Below the pieces are notes generated by a model. It had not been told where the DNA came from. It was given only the letters and a program-made list of their open reading frames with translations, and searched no databases. The translations under genes were made by a program, and so were the position numbers. This document shows positions 1 through 7,871 of a DNA stretch of 64,000 nucleotides, piece after piece; position 1 is the first letter of the stretch, and every line of letters starts with the position of its first letter. Source of the stretch: a virus; IMG/VR virus record IMGVR_UViG_3300023174_005338, positions 62,001 to 126,000 of that record. One strand, given 5' to 3'.

Positions 1-694
1 GCTCCAGCACATGTTCTGGTCGCCAAACAGGATTATGAAAGTTATAGTCAGAGTAGTGTATATCTGTGTCGGAATCCACAGGGTTACAGTGGGTCAGGCA
101 TTGATCAACCAGTTGATGCGTGATCAGTAGATCCGTAAATTTCAGTCTATATTCTCTGGTGCCGGTCCAGGCGCGATTGTATATTAAAAATTTCTTTTTG
201 CTATTTTTCTTAAAAACTTCGTGTTGCGCATATCTAAACCAATCTCTAGCTATGATTGCATGACTCCAGTAGTAGACCGACAACAATTGACTTTGATGAT
301 TGGCCGGAGGCTCGAGATATTTTTCTAAATTTTTTGACCTGCGTTCACTGTGCAGTAACAGGCTTTTACCAAATAAATTTTTTCGAAAATTTATGTTAAA
401 GGCAGGTTTGGCCAAGTTCAGATCATTTAAAATTTGCACCAGTTTTGCGGGTAAAATATCGTCTGATTTTTGTTGTTGATTCAATCGTTCATAATCTAGT
501 GCTTCTTGGTCGTGGCAAAAAACAATTGGCCATAAAAAATTTGCCAAAAAAGATTCATGTTCTCTCAATGGCAACAATTGATCAATATTTTTTGCACCAT
601 CTGGATAAAAACGATAAATTAATACACGCCCATCATAGCTGTGACAGGCAATATTGTCAATAAAATGATACAGACTATCTAATGGAACACTCAT
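1..694 (-). CDS. Hypothetical phage protein, truncated by the window edge
   Basis: An open reading frame runs from an ATG at 694 to the window edge with no stop, giving about 231 visible residues. It begins MSVPLDSLYHFID and later contains NRAWTGTREYRLKF. Codon use resembles true phage genes, and the upstream 30 bp separate it from the divergent gene at 724. The NRAWTGTREYR motif reminds me of putative glycosyltransferase-like proteins of marine phages, but I cannot place it in a family. The C-terminus lies outside the window. Confidence 0.6.
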   Translation of the reverse strand, partial: MSVPLDSLYHFIDNIACHSYDGRVLIYRFYPDGAKNIDQLLPLREHESFLANFLWPIVFCHDQEALDYERLNQQQKSDDILPAKLVQILNDLNLAKPAFNINFRKNLFGKSLLLHSERRSKNLEKYLEPPANHQSQLLSVYYWSHAIIARDWFRYAQHEVFKKNSKKKFLIYNRAWTGTREYRLKFTDLLITHQLVDQCLTHCNPVDSDTDIHYSDYNFHNPVWRPEHVLE

Positions 695-723
695 AGCAGA
701 TTATATATTTACTTGAATGATCA

Positions 724-1254
724 ATGTCAAATAAAAATTACTACCTACACAAGTACCAATTGTATCCTTTTTGGGATGATGAATACCAACGACTGAACTA
801 TGTGAATGAATCATTCAACGATGCCGATCAACTACAGGACTGGCAACAGCTGGGTTACGGTTGCAAGTTTACCGGAGACATGTGTGACATGCGTGATCCG
901 CAACCGATCTGGAATCAGAGATTTATTGACATATTTTCCGGACAAGGATGGCATGATGTTGGTACCAGCTACTACCGAATGGGCACAGGTACAGTGTTGC
1001 CCACACATCAGGATCGTTATGTCAAATACATTTCCTTGTTTGGTCTGCAGGGTCGAGAACACACCATACGTAGAGCCATTGTATTCCTGGAAGACTGGCA
1101 ACAGGGGCACTATGCTGAATATAAAGGTCGGCCCTATGTAAATTGGCGTGCCGGAGCTGTCATAGAATGGACCTATGACACACCACACATGGCGGCTAAT
1201 CTAGGGCCAACTCCAAGATACACCTTGCAAATAACTGGACATGTACCTGATTAA
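724..1254 (+). CDS. 2OG-Fe(II) oxygenase-like protein
   Basis: A 176-residue protein with the iron-binding facial triad of 2-oxoglutarate/Fe(II) dioxygenases. HxD sits at H95-D97 (THQDRY) and the distal His at H155 (TPHMAANLG), followed ten residues later by R165 (RYTLQITG), which would bind the 2OG carboxylate. Such single-domain oxygenases are common in T4-like marine phages; substrates are unknown, with small molecules, protein or nucleic acid all possible. The end overlaps the start of the amidinotransferase gene by 14 bp, suggesting a shared transcript. The ATG at 724 is the only in-frame start that keeps the whole domain; no clear ribosome binding site is visible. Confidence 0.8.
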   Translation: MSNKNYYLHKYQLYPFWDDEYQRLNYVNESFNDADQLQDWQQLGYGCKFTGDMCDMRDPQPIWNQRFIDIFSGQGWHDVGTSYYRMGTGTVLPTHQDRYVKYISLFGLQGREHTIRRAIVFLEDWQQGHYAEYKGRPYVNWRAGAVIEWTYDTPHMAANLGPTPRYTLQITGHVPD

Positions 1255-2170
1255 TACCTGTAACGAATGGGACCCACTGGAAACTGTAGTAGTGGGTTCG
1301 GCCACCGCGGCCAATTGGCCCTCATCTGATCCGGTATTTGCCGAAGAAGGTCAAAAAACAACCTGGACTGAAACACCTGTGCCACAAGGTCCAGTGCCCA
1401 AATTCATTGTTGATCAAGCCAACAGAGAATTAGACACACTGAGTGAGACCTTGTTACGATATGGCGCCACTGTACATAGACCTCGTCCCATGGACTTTGT
1501 AGAAGAAAAAGGCCTGTACAACTATTGCCCCAGAGACCGACTTTTGGTTTGGGGCAACACCGTGGTTGATGTCAACATGATGTATCCTTGTCGCAATCAA
1601 GAAATTACAAATTATTATCGTGTGTTATCACAGGCTCGAACTATACTGACTATGCCTAGAGATAGTGGCATGGTCCTGGATGCAGCCAATGTGTGTAGAT
1701 TGGGCGATACTTGGTTGTTCCTGGAATCGGCTTCGGGCAATCGTGCAGCCTATGAGTGGCTGTGCGAAAAATTTCCTCAAGTGAACATTGAACTGTGCAA
1801 CTTTTATTCGGGAGTTCATATTGACTCAACCATAGTGCCGTTGCGCGAAGGTTTGGTCATGCTCAACGCCAGTCGTGTCAACAAAGACAACTGTCCTCGA
1901 GCATTTGACTATTGGGAAAAGATCTGGGTCACCGACGACATGATAGTAGCGCACGATTTTTACCAATATCCCTATGCAAGCAAATGGATAGCCATGAACA
2001 TGCTGGTATTGGACCCAGAAACTGTTATTTTAGATGCGGCACAATCCCAACTAATTACATTACTAAAGCGGCACGGAATTGACAGCATACCTTTGACTTT
2101 GAGTCATAGCAGGACTCTAGGCGGTGGCTTTCATTGTGTGACTTTGGACACACGGAGACGTCATGACTGA
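1241..2170 (+). CDS. Glycine amidinotransferase-like enzyme
   Basis: A 309-residue member of the amidinotransferase (pentein) family, which moves an amidino group from arginine to an amine acceptor through a covalent Cys intermediate. The catalytic set is visible: D147 in LDAAN, H193 and D195 in SGVHIDST, and the nucleophile C299 in GGGFHCVTLD. This matches glycine and inosamine amidinotransferases and the auxiliary amidinotransferases of cyanophages; the acceptor cannot be told from sequence. The gene overlaps both neighbours (14 bp upstream, 8 bp downstream), so it probably belongs to the same operon as the oxygenase. Length is close to bacterial family members. Confidence 0.85.
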   Translation: MYLINTCNEWDPLETVVVGSATAANWPSSDPVFAEEGQKTTWTETPVPQGPVPKFIVDQANRELDTLSETLLRYGATVHRPRPMDFVEEKGLYNYCPRDRLLVWGNTVVDVNMMYPCRNQEITNYYRVLSQARTILTMPRDSGMVLDAANVCRLGDTWLFLESASGNRAAYEWLCEKFPQVNIELCNFYSGVHIDSTIVPLREGLVMLNASRVNKDNCPRAFDYWEKIWVTDDMIVAHDFYQYPYASKWIAMNMLVLDPETVILDAAQSQLITLLKRHGIDSIPLTLSHSRTLGGGFHCVTLDTRRRHD

Positions 2171-3212
2171 CACGGCAATTACAATTGATCCAAACTTGAT
2201 CAGGCAATTGGTTGAACAAGCAATCGAAGACAACATAAATCAATTGCTGTCTCAACTTTGTTCAGATTCATCATGGACGCAGCGAGTAGAAAATCTGATC
2301 AATCAAGCAATTGTACAAGAAACTTTAGCTCGTCTAGGATCAATCGATCTTGGTCCAGTGATCAAACAGCATGTGGATGCCAACATGCACAAGTTCACTG
2401 CTGACATGTTAAAAAACTTTGCCAGCACAGGTATTTCAGACCTGGCCGCACAGTGTGAGCTCACAGTTATGGACGGAGTGGTTGTGGCTGAAAATAGCCT
2501 GACCAGTAAAAATTTACAAATCATTGATTCAGCTGAAATACAACACCTGGTAGTCACCGGCAGCATCAACACCGACAATCTGTCCTGGTCTGCGCTGTCG
2601 GCTGATATCAGTCAGCGTACATTGGATCAGTTGACTGCAAGCTGGAAAACTACCTTGGTTGAGCAAGTAACCAAACATGTCCAACAACAGGGCATAGAAT
2701 TTGAAAACGTACACATGGGTGGAGAAAAATTACTAGATGCCGGCAAACTGTCTCGCGCCATCACTGAATCCAATATCCAGACCCTGGGCACACTTCGAAC
2801 CTTGCAGGTCCAAGGAGAAGCACGCTTCAACAACAACACTGTCAATGTGATGAACAAGCGCTTGGGCATCAACACCGACACTCCAGAAAAGGCACTCAGC
2901 ATCTGGGATGAAGAAGTCAGCATAGTGATTGGCAAACACAAGGTCAATCAGGCCTATGTGGGCACCAACAGAGATCAGGGCATGGCTATAGGAGTGAATC
3001 GCGAACCACAGATTGAAATTTCAGCAGATGGCATGACCAGCATAAAACGCCTGCAAGTAGGTGCCTACAAGATCGGGCATGCCACACAGGTGCCCGGTTG
3101 GTCTGGCACCCGCGGCGATTTGATTTTCAATTCCAATCCAGGACAGGATCGGGTTTTTGCCTGGCAGTGCCTGGGCGGTCTTCGCTGGCAAGCTCTCAAA
3201 GGTTCAGAATGA
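2163..3212 (+). CDS. Fibre-like virion structural protein
   Basis: A 349-residue protein with a long helical, Gln/Leu-rich N-terminal half and repeated short beta segments after about residue 110. Its C-terminal region carries the patterns NKRLGINTDTPEKAL, WSGTRGDLIF and GLRWQALKG, which I associate with structural or tail-fibre proteins of T4-like cyanophages. There is no signal peptide. The start overlaps the preceding gene by 8 bp and the stop shares ATGA with the next gene. The exact position in the particle is unknown. Confidence 0.6.
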   Translation: MTDTAITIDPNLIRQLVEQAIEDNINQLLSQLCSDSSWTQRVENLINQAIVQETLARLGSIDLGPVIKQHVDANMHKFTADMLKNFASTGISDLAAQCELTVMDGVVVAENSLTSKNLQIIDSAEIQHLVVTGSINTDNLSWSALSADISQRTLDQLTASWKTTLVEQVTKHVQQQGIEFENVHMGGEKLLDAGKLSRAITESNIQTLGTLRTLQVQGEARFNNNTVNVMNKRLGINTDTPEKALSIWDEEVSIVIGKHKVNQAYVGTNRDQGMAIGVNREPQIEISADGMTSIKRLQVGAYKIGHATQVPGWSGTRGDLIFNSNPGQDRVFAWQCLGGLRWQALKGSE

Positions 3213-3766
3213 AAATCAGTTGGGTGTTGTCGGATTCGGTGCAATTGGATCCCATGCAAAACGTGGATGATCTCAAACAACTGGGTGTGTTCTGGGGTTC
3301 TTGGCTGACCTGGCGTGCCTGTGCCACTGACAACGTGATTTGTCATGACATGACACAGGCCGCAGAACTGATCAAACGAGATTTCCATCGTTGTTGTAAC
3401 TTTTACATACCCAATGATATCTATGTGAGTCTAGATCGTCCTGCCGGAGTAAATCTGTATGAAGGTAAATTTGTGCATGATGTGATACATCAAGAAGAAA
3501 TAGTGGCCATGCACCTTGCAGCCACAACCAGTGACATAGTGCTGTTGTTGGGATTTGATTTAAGCGAATTGTCTCCAGATACAGATCGTTTAACAACTCA
3601 TCAGGCGCATCATCATCGAAACATGATACGCCAAGTCATAAAAGATTCTGAAAACAAACAATGGGTGATCGTTGATCATGCGCAAGCACTGGACCCAATT
3701 TTGATGTCGTTGCCCAACGTGGGCACAGACTCGTTGTCGGCTGTGCTGAATCTCAGCAATAGCTAA
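3209..3766 (+). CDS. Conserved phage protein, unknown function
   Basis: The ATG at 3209 overlaps the upstream stop as ATGA, giving 185 residues beginning MKISWVLSDSVQLDP. A longer in-frame extension would lie inside the fibre gene and was rejected. The protein contains GVFWGSWLTWRAC, RDFHRCCNFYIP and SDIVLLLGFDLS, a pattern I recognise from proteins encoded beside fibre genes in marine T4-like phages, though without a known role. Position and coupling suggest a part in fibre assembly or modification. Confidence 0.65.
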   Translation: MKISWVLSDSVQLDPMQNVDDLKQLGVFWGSWLTWRACATDNVICHDMTQAAELIKRDFHRCCNFYIPNDIYVSLDRPAGVNLYEGKFVHDVIHQEEIVAMHLAATTSDIVLLLGFDLSELSPDTDRLTTHQAHHHRNMIRQVIKDSENKQWVIVDHAQALDPILMSLPNVGTDSLSAVLNLSNS

Positions 3767-3773
3767 GATTTTT

Positions 3774-4046
3774 CTATGCTATCACGGCCTGATACAATTC
3801 TGTAGCACCAACTTGTGCGGCAGTTGGTGTAACTACGGTATCCAACCAATTTTGTGCCAACTCGACAGTGGTCCATGTGCGTTGAACTTCGTATTGATTT
3901 TCTGGAATTGTTTCGGTAGGACCATATATGATAGTGGTAATACCGTCGGTATTACCTGCAGCCACATAGGGTTGAATTGCTGATTCAAAAGCATTTACCA
4001 GCAACGGGCCACTTGACGTATTCCAGCGTGTGATTGATTTTGCCAT
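3774..4046 (-). CDS. Small hypothetical protein, virion-associated?
   Basis: A 90-residue soluble protein beginning MAKSITRWNTSSGPLL, preceded on its own strand by a good ribosome binding site (AGGAG, 4 bases before ATG). It is convergent with the gene at 3209 and separated by 7 bp. A weak late-type box CTAAATAA lies at 4076-4083. The C-terminal half (YEVQRTWTTVELAQNWLD) looks helical. No family recognised. Confidence 0.55.
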   Translation of the reverse strand: MAKSITRWNTSSGPLLVNAFESAIQPYVAAGNTDGITTIIYGPTETIPENQYEVQRTWTTVELAQNWLDTVVTPTAAQVGATELYQAVIA

Positions 4047-4092
4047 ACATTAACTCCTCTAATAAGTTATTAACCTTATTTAGCACATCTGT

Positions 4093-4121
4093 TTGACAAA
4101 TACATCTTAATTGTGTATACT
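4093..4121 (+). promoter_or_regulatory. Sigma70-type promoter of uvsE
   Basis: TTGACA at 4093-4098 and TATACT at 4116-4121 are separated by exactly 17 bp. The start codon at 4130 follows only 8 bp after the -10, so the mRNA would have a leader of about 0-2 bases. Confidence 0.8.
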
Positions 4122-4129
4122 AAAGCTCT

Positions 4130-5161
4130 ATGAATACACTAAAGCGTATTGGTTTCTGTTGCAAATGGCTCAATGATCCTAGCGAATGCGGGGGTATGAA
4201 GGTCAATGCCAAAGACCGTGATCTCAACGGACGAAGCACCACCATGCGTTGGTTGCGTGAGCATCCGGCCGAAGCTGAACAGCGCCAGTGGGACATCATG
4301 AATCACAACACCTCAGCCGCGGTCAAGTTGATTGAGCGTGTGGCCACACTACCAGCCAACCGTAGAATGGTTCGTTTGGGTTCGGAAATGTTACAGGGCT
4401 ACACAGAGAAAGATTGGAAAGCCTGGTGGCAACGTCAGGAAATACAAGATCATTGTGAACGTATTTTTGCACCTATTGGAGAAACAGCCCGCAGACTGGA
4501 TGTGCGACTCAGCTTCCACCCTGGACAGTTCTGTGTGTTGGGTTCAGAGTCAGAAGAAATAGTAAATAGAAGCATAGAGGAGTTTGAATATCATGCGGAT
4601 ATGGCCAGATGGATGGGTTATGGGAAATCCTTCCAGGATTTTAAAATCAACGTACACATATCAGGTAAAGCCGGTGCCGCCGGTGCGCGACGTTCGTATG
4701 GACGACTCAGCCCCACAGCCCGCAGTTGTATTACATTTGAAAACGAAGAAATAACACATGGCCTGGATCGTTGTCTTGAACTTGCTGATATTGTGCCTAC
4801 TGTGCTTGATGTTCACCATCACTGGATCAAGACTGGAGAATATATTTCGCCCACAGATGATCGTGTTGCGAGGGTTGTGGACAGTTGGCGTGGTGTTCGT
4901 CCTGCTATGCACTACAGCGTTAGCCGTGAAGACGTACTTGTTGACCATGCCGTTCACCATAAACCAGATCATGCAGTTTTGCTAGAGTCTGGTCACAAGA
5001 AACAAAAACTGCGAGCACATTCAGATTTTTATTGGAACCCGGCAGTCACCGACTGGGCCCTGAGTTTTTGGTCCAAGTTTGACATACAGTGCGAGGCCAA
5101 AGGCAAGAACCTGGCCAGTGAGCAAGTTTACCGTCGTGCGGTAGAACTGGGGTTGGTATGA
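4130..5161 (+). CDS. uvsE: UV damage endonuclease (UvdE/UvsE family)
   Basis: A 343-residue TIM-barrel metal-dependent endonuclease that nicks DNA 5' of UV photoproducts and other lesions. Family motifs are clear: LSFHPGQF at 127-134, NVHISGK at 174-180, FENEE at 203-207 and DVHHH at 227-231, which supply the His/Glu/Asp metal ligands. Length is typical for bacterial UvsE. It has its own strong promoter, with the ATG almost at the transcription start and no ribosome binding site. The stop overlaps the next small membrane gene. It would help repair sunlight damage to phage DNA independently of host excision repair. Confidence 0.9.
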   Translation: MNTLKRIGFCCKWLNDPSECGGMKVNAKDRDLNGRSTTMRWLREHPAEAEQRQWDIMNHNTSAAVKLIERVATLPANRRMVRLGSEMLQGYTEKDWKAWWQRQEIQDHCERIFAPIGETARRLDVRLSFHPGQFCVLGSESEEIVNRSIEEFEYHADMARWMGYGKSFQDFKINVHISGKAGAAGARRSYGRLSPTARSCITFENEEITHGLDRCLELADIVPTVLDVHHHWIKTGEYISPTDDRVARVVDSWRGVRPAMHYSVSREDVLVDHAVHHKPDHAVLLESGHKKQKLRAHSDFYWNPAVTDWALSFWSKFDIQCEAKGKNLASEQVYRRAVELGLV

Positions 5162-5337
5162 GCATGGGATTTGGTGTCTTTTTACTTGTGGTGATATTTG
5201 GTGCATTTGTTGTCACTCACATGATCAAGATGGACGGCGATGTCGACAGCATAGAACTGGCCGCAACACTAGCCTTGATCCTGTTCTCGGGATTTGTGAT
5301 CTATTGTGCCATGTATTTCTTGCGTGGCCTGTTATGA
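5158..5337 (+). CDS. Small two-helix membrane protein
   Basis: The ATG at 5158 overlaps the uvsE stop and opens a 59-residue frame too short for most ORF callers. Residues 4-20 and 34-56 are hydrophobic, separated by a short acidic turn (KMDGDVDS). It overlaps the next gene by ATGA. No family recognised; the tight coupling on both sides supports expression. Confidence 0.6.
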   Translation: MSMGFGVFLLVVIFGAFVVTHMIKMDGDVDSIELAATLALILFSGFVIYCAMYFLRGLL

Positions 5338-5627
5338 AGAAGATCGTTCAGGATGTTGTACAATATGTGCGACACGATTGGCACAGCAATCGCTTGAGAT
5401 TCTGTGCTGAAGTGTTTGCCTGGGCGTGCAGTGTAGTATCGGCTGTGATATTTGCCGCCACAGTTCCTCACATACCAGTGGTGCCCTTGTACACAATCTT
5501 TATCGCGGGCTGTGTCAGCAGTGCCTGGGCCTGTTACACCCGAAGGAGTTTTGGCTTGATGGCCAATTCGGTGTTCTTGGTCATCATCGACGGAATAGGC
5601 CTGGTCAGATATTTCTTGGTTAATTAG
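5334..5627 (+). CDS. Small multispanning membrane protein
   Basis: The start at 5334 (MKKIVQDVVQ) overlaps the upstream stop; 97 residues. It has an amphipathic N-terminus with RHDWHSNRLRF, then three hydrophobic segments (about 28-47, 50-65 and 75-94). The layout resembles small PnuC- or PQ-loop-like phage membrane proteins, but no diagnostic motif is present. It overlaps the convergent minus-strand gene by 4 bp. Confidence 0.6.
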   Translation: MKKIVQDVVQYVRHDWHSNRLRFCAEVFAWACSVVSAVIFAATVPHIPVVPLYTIFIAGCVSSAWACYTRRSFGLMANSVFLVIIDGIGLVRYFLVN

Positions 5628-5818
5628 GCTTTTGGAGTCTTAGGGGCACGTGGCTTTTTGACTGCAGGCTTTTTGACTGCAGGCTTTTTGGCCGCTGGTT
5701 TCTTTTCTTCTGCCACAGTTTTGGGGAATGGAAAATGTTCAGAACCTTCGACCTTGTAAGGTGCCTCAGTAGGTTCGGCAGGTTTTGCTCCAAAAATTCG
5801 CTTTAATAATGATAGCAT
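5624..5818 (-). CDS. Small protein with histone H1-like basic tail
   Basis: The ATG at 5818 follows AAGGAGAACTACC, so I prefer it to an upstream in-frame ATG; 64 residues. It begins MLSLLKRIFGAKPAEP and ends in a Lys/Pro/Ala tail made of KKPAV repeats encoded by an exact tandem repeat. Such tails bind nucleic acid non-specifically, as in histone H1-like proteins, so a DNA-binding or packaged protein is possible. A late-type box AATAAATA lies upstream on this strand. Confidence 0.6.
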   Translation of the reverse strand: MLSLLKRIFGAKPAEPTEAPYKVEGSEHFPFPKTVAEEKKPAAKKPAVKKPAVKKPRAPKTPKA

Positions 5819-5837
5819 GGTAGTTCTCCTTGTAGAA

Positions 5838-5845
5838 TATTTATT
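5838..5845 (-). promoter_or_regulatory. Candidate T4-like late promoter box
   Basis: The minus strand reads AATAAATA, one mismatch from the T4 late consensus TATAAATA, 20 bp upstream of the basic-tail gene. The leader still contains a ribosome binding site. Confidence 0.35.
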
Positions 5846-5889
5846 TTCTGTTGGATCATTATGTTTTGTTATTATGTGGCACTGCACAA

Positions 5890-5897
5890 TATAAATA
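5890..5897 (+). promoter_or_regulatory. T4-like late promoter box
   Basis: A perfect TATAAATA, the T4 late -10 element, 73 bp before the gene at 5970. No -35 is needed for gp55-type late transcription. Confidence 0.5.
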
Positions 5898-5969
5898 CAA
5901 AGTCAGTGTTTTCACTGAGAGATTTTGATCACGAGTCAAAATCAAAATACAACCCAAAAGGAAAAAACA

Positions 5970-6089
5970 ATGAAATCAATCTTATCAACAGTATGGCAAT
6001 TCATGTGCGATCTTGGTCATGCCAGTTATGCTGCACACTTGGCACGCAATGGACAGGTGCAACGAGCACAGTCCATGTATAAAAAATAA
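5970..6089 (+). CDS. 39-residue conserved phage peptide
   Basis: AAAAGGAAAAAACA precedes the ATG at 5970. The peptide MKSILSTVWQFMCDLGHASY ends in KK, and its stop TAATG overlaps the GNAT start. The same short WQFMCDLGHA type of peptide occurs in other marine phages. I chose this over a 73-residue frame in another register that lacks a ribosome binding site. Function unknown. Confidence 0.6.
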   Translation: MKSILSTVWQFMCDLGHASYAAHLARNGQVQRAQSMYKK

Positions 6090-6643
6090 TGTACACCACC
6101 CAGTTTCTAGACTCTGACAAATACTACCGCTACGGCGAATGGTTACAGGAGCAAGATTCTGATACCCTACAGATTTATTTTGGCAGCGCAGGTCCTGGTA
6201 TCGTAGAAAGCCTCATGCTACGCATAGAAGCTGAGCCAGATCGGCATGCTTTCCTGGTGGCCGCCAACTGCGCGGGCTGGCTGGGCACCTTGCACATAGC
6301 AGAAGTCACTCCAGCACAGGTAGAATTTGGCTTAATAGTCCATAAAAACTATCGTGGACTGGGCATTGGAGATGATCTGCTGACACAAGGCATAACTTGG
6401 GCACGCAATCGTGGCTATAGCGAACTGTTCATGCACTGTTTGACCCACAATGCAACCATAAGGCACCTGTGTTACAAGCACGGACTAGAACCACGAGATC
6501 TGGGCGGCGACAGTGAAACCAAGATTGCACTAGCACCTGCTACCTGGATCACGGTCAATCAAGAACTGGTCACACGTCAACGCAACCTGTTCTATATGGC
6601 TCTGCAACAAACTTGGCGGCCGTTCCAGGAAAATTTGGGCTAA
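6089..6643 (+). CDS. GNAT family N-acetyltransferase
   Basis: A 184-residue protein with one GNAT fold. Motif A (VHKNYRGLGIGDDLL) forms the acetyl-CoA pyrophosphate loop, followed by NATIRHLCYKHGL typical of motif B. The N-terminal arm (YYRYGEWLQEQD) and a C-terminal extension of about 40 residues are unassigned. It is coupled by TAATG to the upstream peptide gene and lies 7 bp before the desaturase. The substrate is unknown; it could be a protein, an antibiotic or a small amine. Confidence 0.8.
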   Translation: MYTTQFLDSDKYYRYGEWLQEQDSDTLQIYFGSAGPGIVESLMLRIEAEPDRHAFLVAANCAGWLGTLHIAEVTPAQVEFGLIVHKNYRGLGIGDDLLTQGITWARNRGYSELFMHCLTHNATIRHLCYKHGLEPRDLGGDSETKIALAPATWITVNQELVTRQRNLFYMALQQTWRPFQENLG

Positions 6644-6650
6644 GTAAAAC

Positions 6651-7367
6651 ATGGGCCTACTCATCTACATCCTGGTGATGACACACATCACCATAGCCTG
6701 TGTCACACTTTACTTGCACCGCAGTCAAGCACATAGAGGGGTATCATTTGACCCACGTGTGACACACTTCATGAGATTCTGGCTGTGGCTGACCACAGGC
6801 ATGGTCACCAAGCAGTGGGTGGCCACACATAGAAAACATCACAGATTCACCGACAAAGAAGGTGACCCGCACAGCCCACAAAATGAAGGAATCTGGCAGA
6901 TCTTGCTGGGCGGTGCTTTCTACTATGCCTGGGCAGCCCAAGACAAAAAAATGGTCGAACAGTATGGCGTGGGCACACCTGATGACTGGATGGAACGCAA
7001 CATCTATACTCCATTCAATTGGCTGGGTATTGTGATCATGTTCTTTATTAATTGCATGATATTTGGCTGGGCCTGGGGGTGGTTGGCCTGGGGGTGGCAG
7101 ATGATCTGGATACCCTTATGGGCCGCTGGAGTCATCAACGGCTTAGGTCACTGGTGGGGATATCGTAACACAGCCACCAACGACTATTCAACCAACATTG
7201 TGCCTTGGGCATTTTTCATCGGCGGCGAAGAATTACACAACAATCATCACGCTGATCCGGCTAGCCCTAAATTAAGCCAAAAACCCTGGGAATGGGATCT
7301 GGGTTGGACCTACATCCGACTGCTGGAACGCTACAATCTGGCCACACTTCGCGAAAGGTCAGTTTAG
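6651..7367 (+). CDS. Acyl-lipid/acyl-CoA fatty acid desaturase
   Basis: A 238-residue integral membrane di-iron desaturase of the delta-9 type. The three histidine boxes are intact: HRSQAH at 23-28, HRKHH at 60-64 and HNNHH at 196-200. Hydrophobic pairs lie near residues 3-20, 40-52, 122-140 and 145-165. It would introduce a cis double bond into membrane acyl chains and so increase membrane fluidity during infection. It is shorter than many bacterial enzymes but keeps the whole catalytic core. It follows GNAT by 7 bp. Confidence 0.88.
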   Translation: MGLLIYILVMTHITIACVTLYLHRSQAHRGVSFDPRVTHFMRFWLWLTTGMVTKQWVATHRKHHRFTDKEGDPHSPQNEGIWQILLGGAFYYAWAAQDKKMVEQYGVGTPDDWMERNIYTPFNWLGIVIMFFINCMIFGWAWGWLAWGWQMIWIPLWAAGVINGLGHWWGYRNTATNDYSTNIVPWAFFIGGEELHNNHHADPASPKLSQKPWEWDLGWTYIRLLERYNLATLRERSV

Positions 7368-7409
7368 CCAAAATCTTCTGAAACGAGTAATATAGGTATA
7401 TAATAATTG

Positions 7410-7438
7410 TTGCACTGCAATAAATATTCTTGTATAAT
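7410..7438 (+). promoter_or_regulatory. Sigma70-type promoter
   Basis: TTGCAC at 7410-7415 and TATAAT at 7433-7438 with a 17-bp spacer, in the AT-rich gap before the gene at 7477. Confidence 0.6.
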
Positions 7439-7476
7439 ACTAGAGTAGTAAACCATTTCAACATAGGAGAAACCAA

Positions 7477-7743
7477 ATGGAATTCAACAAAATCGACTTC
7501 GCAAAATTATTTGATGTAACTGTTGCCATTGACAACATGCACAAAGGTGTCACAAACATGATCACTTACATGCCCGAGCAAGTTCGCTCCAGTGCCCACA
7601 CTGTGGTAGATGCACAGTTCGGTTTGATCCGCACAACCAACAAGGCCGTGAAAGAGTTTGCTGAAACTGTAGAATCTGTAGCCAAAGAAGCACAAAAAGA
7701 AATCACCAAAACCATCGAAAAGGCCACCAAAGTATCTGCCTAA
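7477..7743 (+). CDS. Small helical, phasin-like protein
   Basis: An 88-residue, almost entirely helical protein with a good ribosome binding site (AGGAGAAACCAA then ATG). Amphipathic segments rich in Lys, Glu and Ala (KEFAETVESVAKEAQKEITK) and the sequence LFDVTVAIDNMHKG resemble phasins, which coat polyhydroxyalkanoate granules, but the similarity is only in general character. It has its own promoter and a strong terminator, so it appears to be a highly expressed single gene. Confidence 0.55.
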   Translation: MEFNKIDFAKLFDVTVAIDNMHKGVTNMITYMPEQVRSSAHTVVDAQFGLIRTTNKAVKEFAETVESVAKEAQKEITKTIEKATKVSA

Positions 7744-7761
7744 TTTGTCGTTTTACAACAT

Positions 7762-7790
7762 AAAAAGCCCCCATGGGGGCTTTTTATTTG
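7762..7790. terminator. Strong intrinsic terminator
   Basis: AAAAAGCCCCC-AT-GGGGGCTTTTT forms a GC-rich stem with A and T runs on both sides, so it could work on both strands. It separates the phasin-like gene from the next promoter. Confidence 0.85.
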
Positions 7791-7823
7791 AATAAATTGT
7801 TTGGACAAAATCGTCATAAGTAG

Positions 7824-7852
7824 TTGAGTGGCCCAGAATCTTGTGCTATAAT
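7824..7852 (+). promoter_or_regulatory. Sigma70-type promoter of the ClpP-like gene
   Basis: TTGAGT at 7824-7829 and TATAAT at 7847-7852 with 17 bp between. It covers the first bases of a longer reading frame, which argues that translation starts downstream at 7872. Confidence 0.65.
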
Positions 7853-7871
7853 ATACGTAGAGAATTCCAAA

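Noticed and set aside
3098-3208. N-terminal extension of the gene at 3209
   Set aside because: It lies wholly inside the upstream fibre-like gene, and ATGA coupling at 3209 explains the start.
5861-6082. 73-codon frame across the late box
   Set aside because: No ribosome binding site, and it contains the better-supported 39-residue gene in another frame.
7824-7871. Longer start for the ClpP-like protein
   Set aside because: This stretch is the promoter itself (TTGAGT-17-TATAAT).
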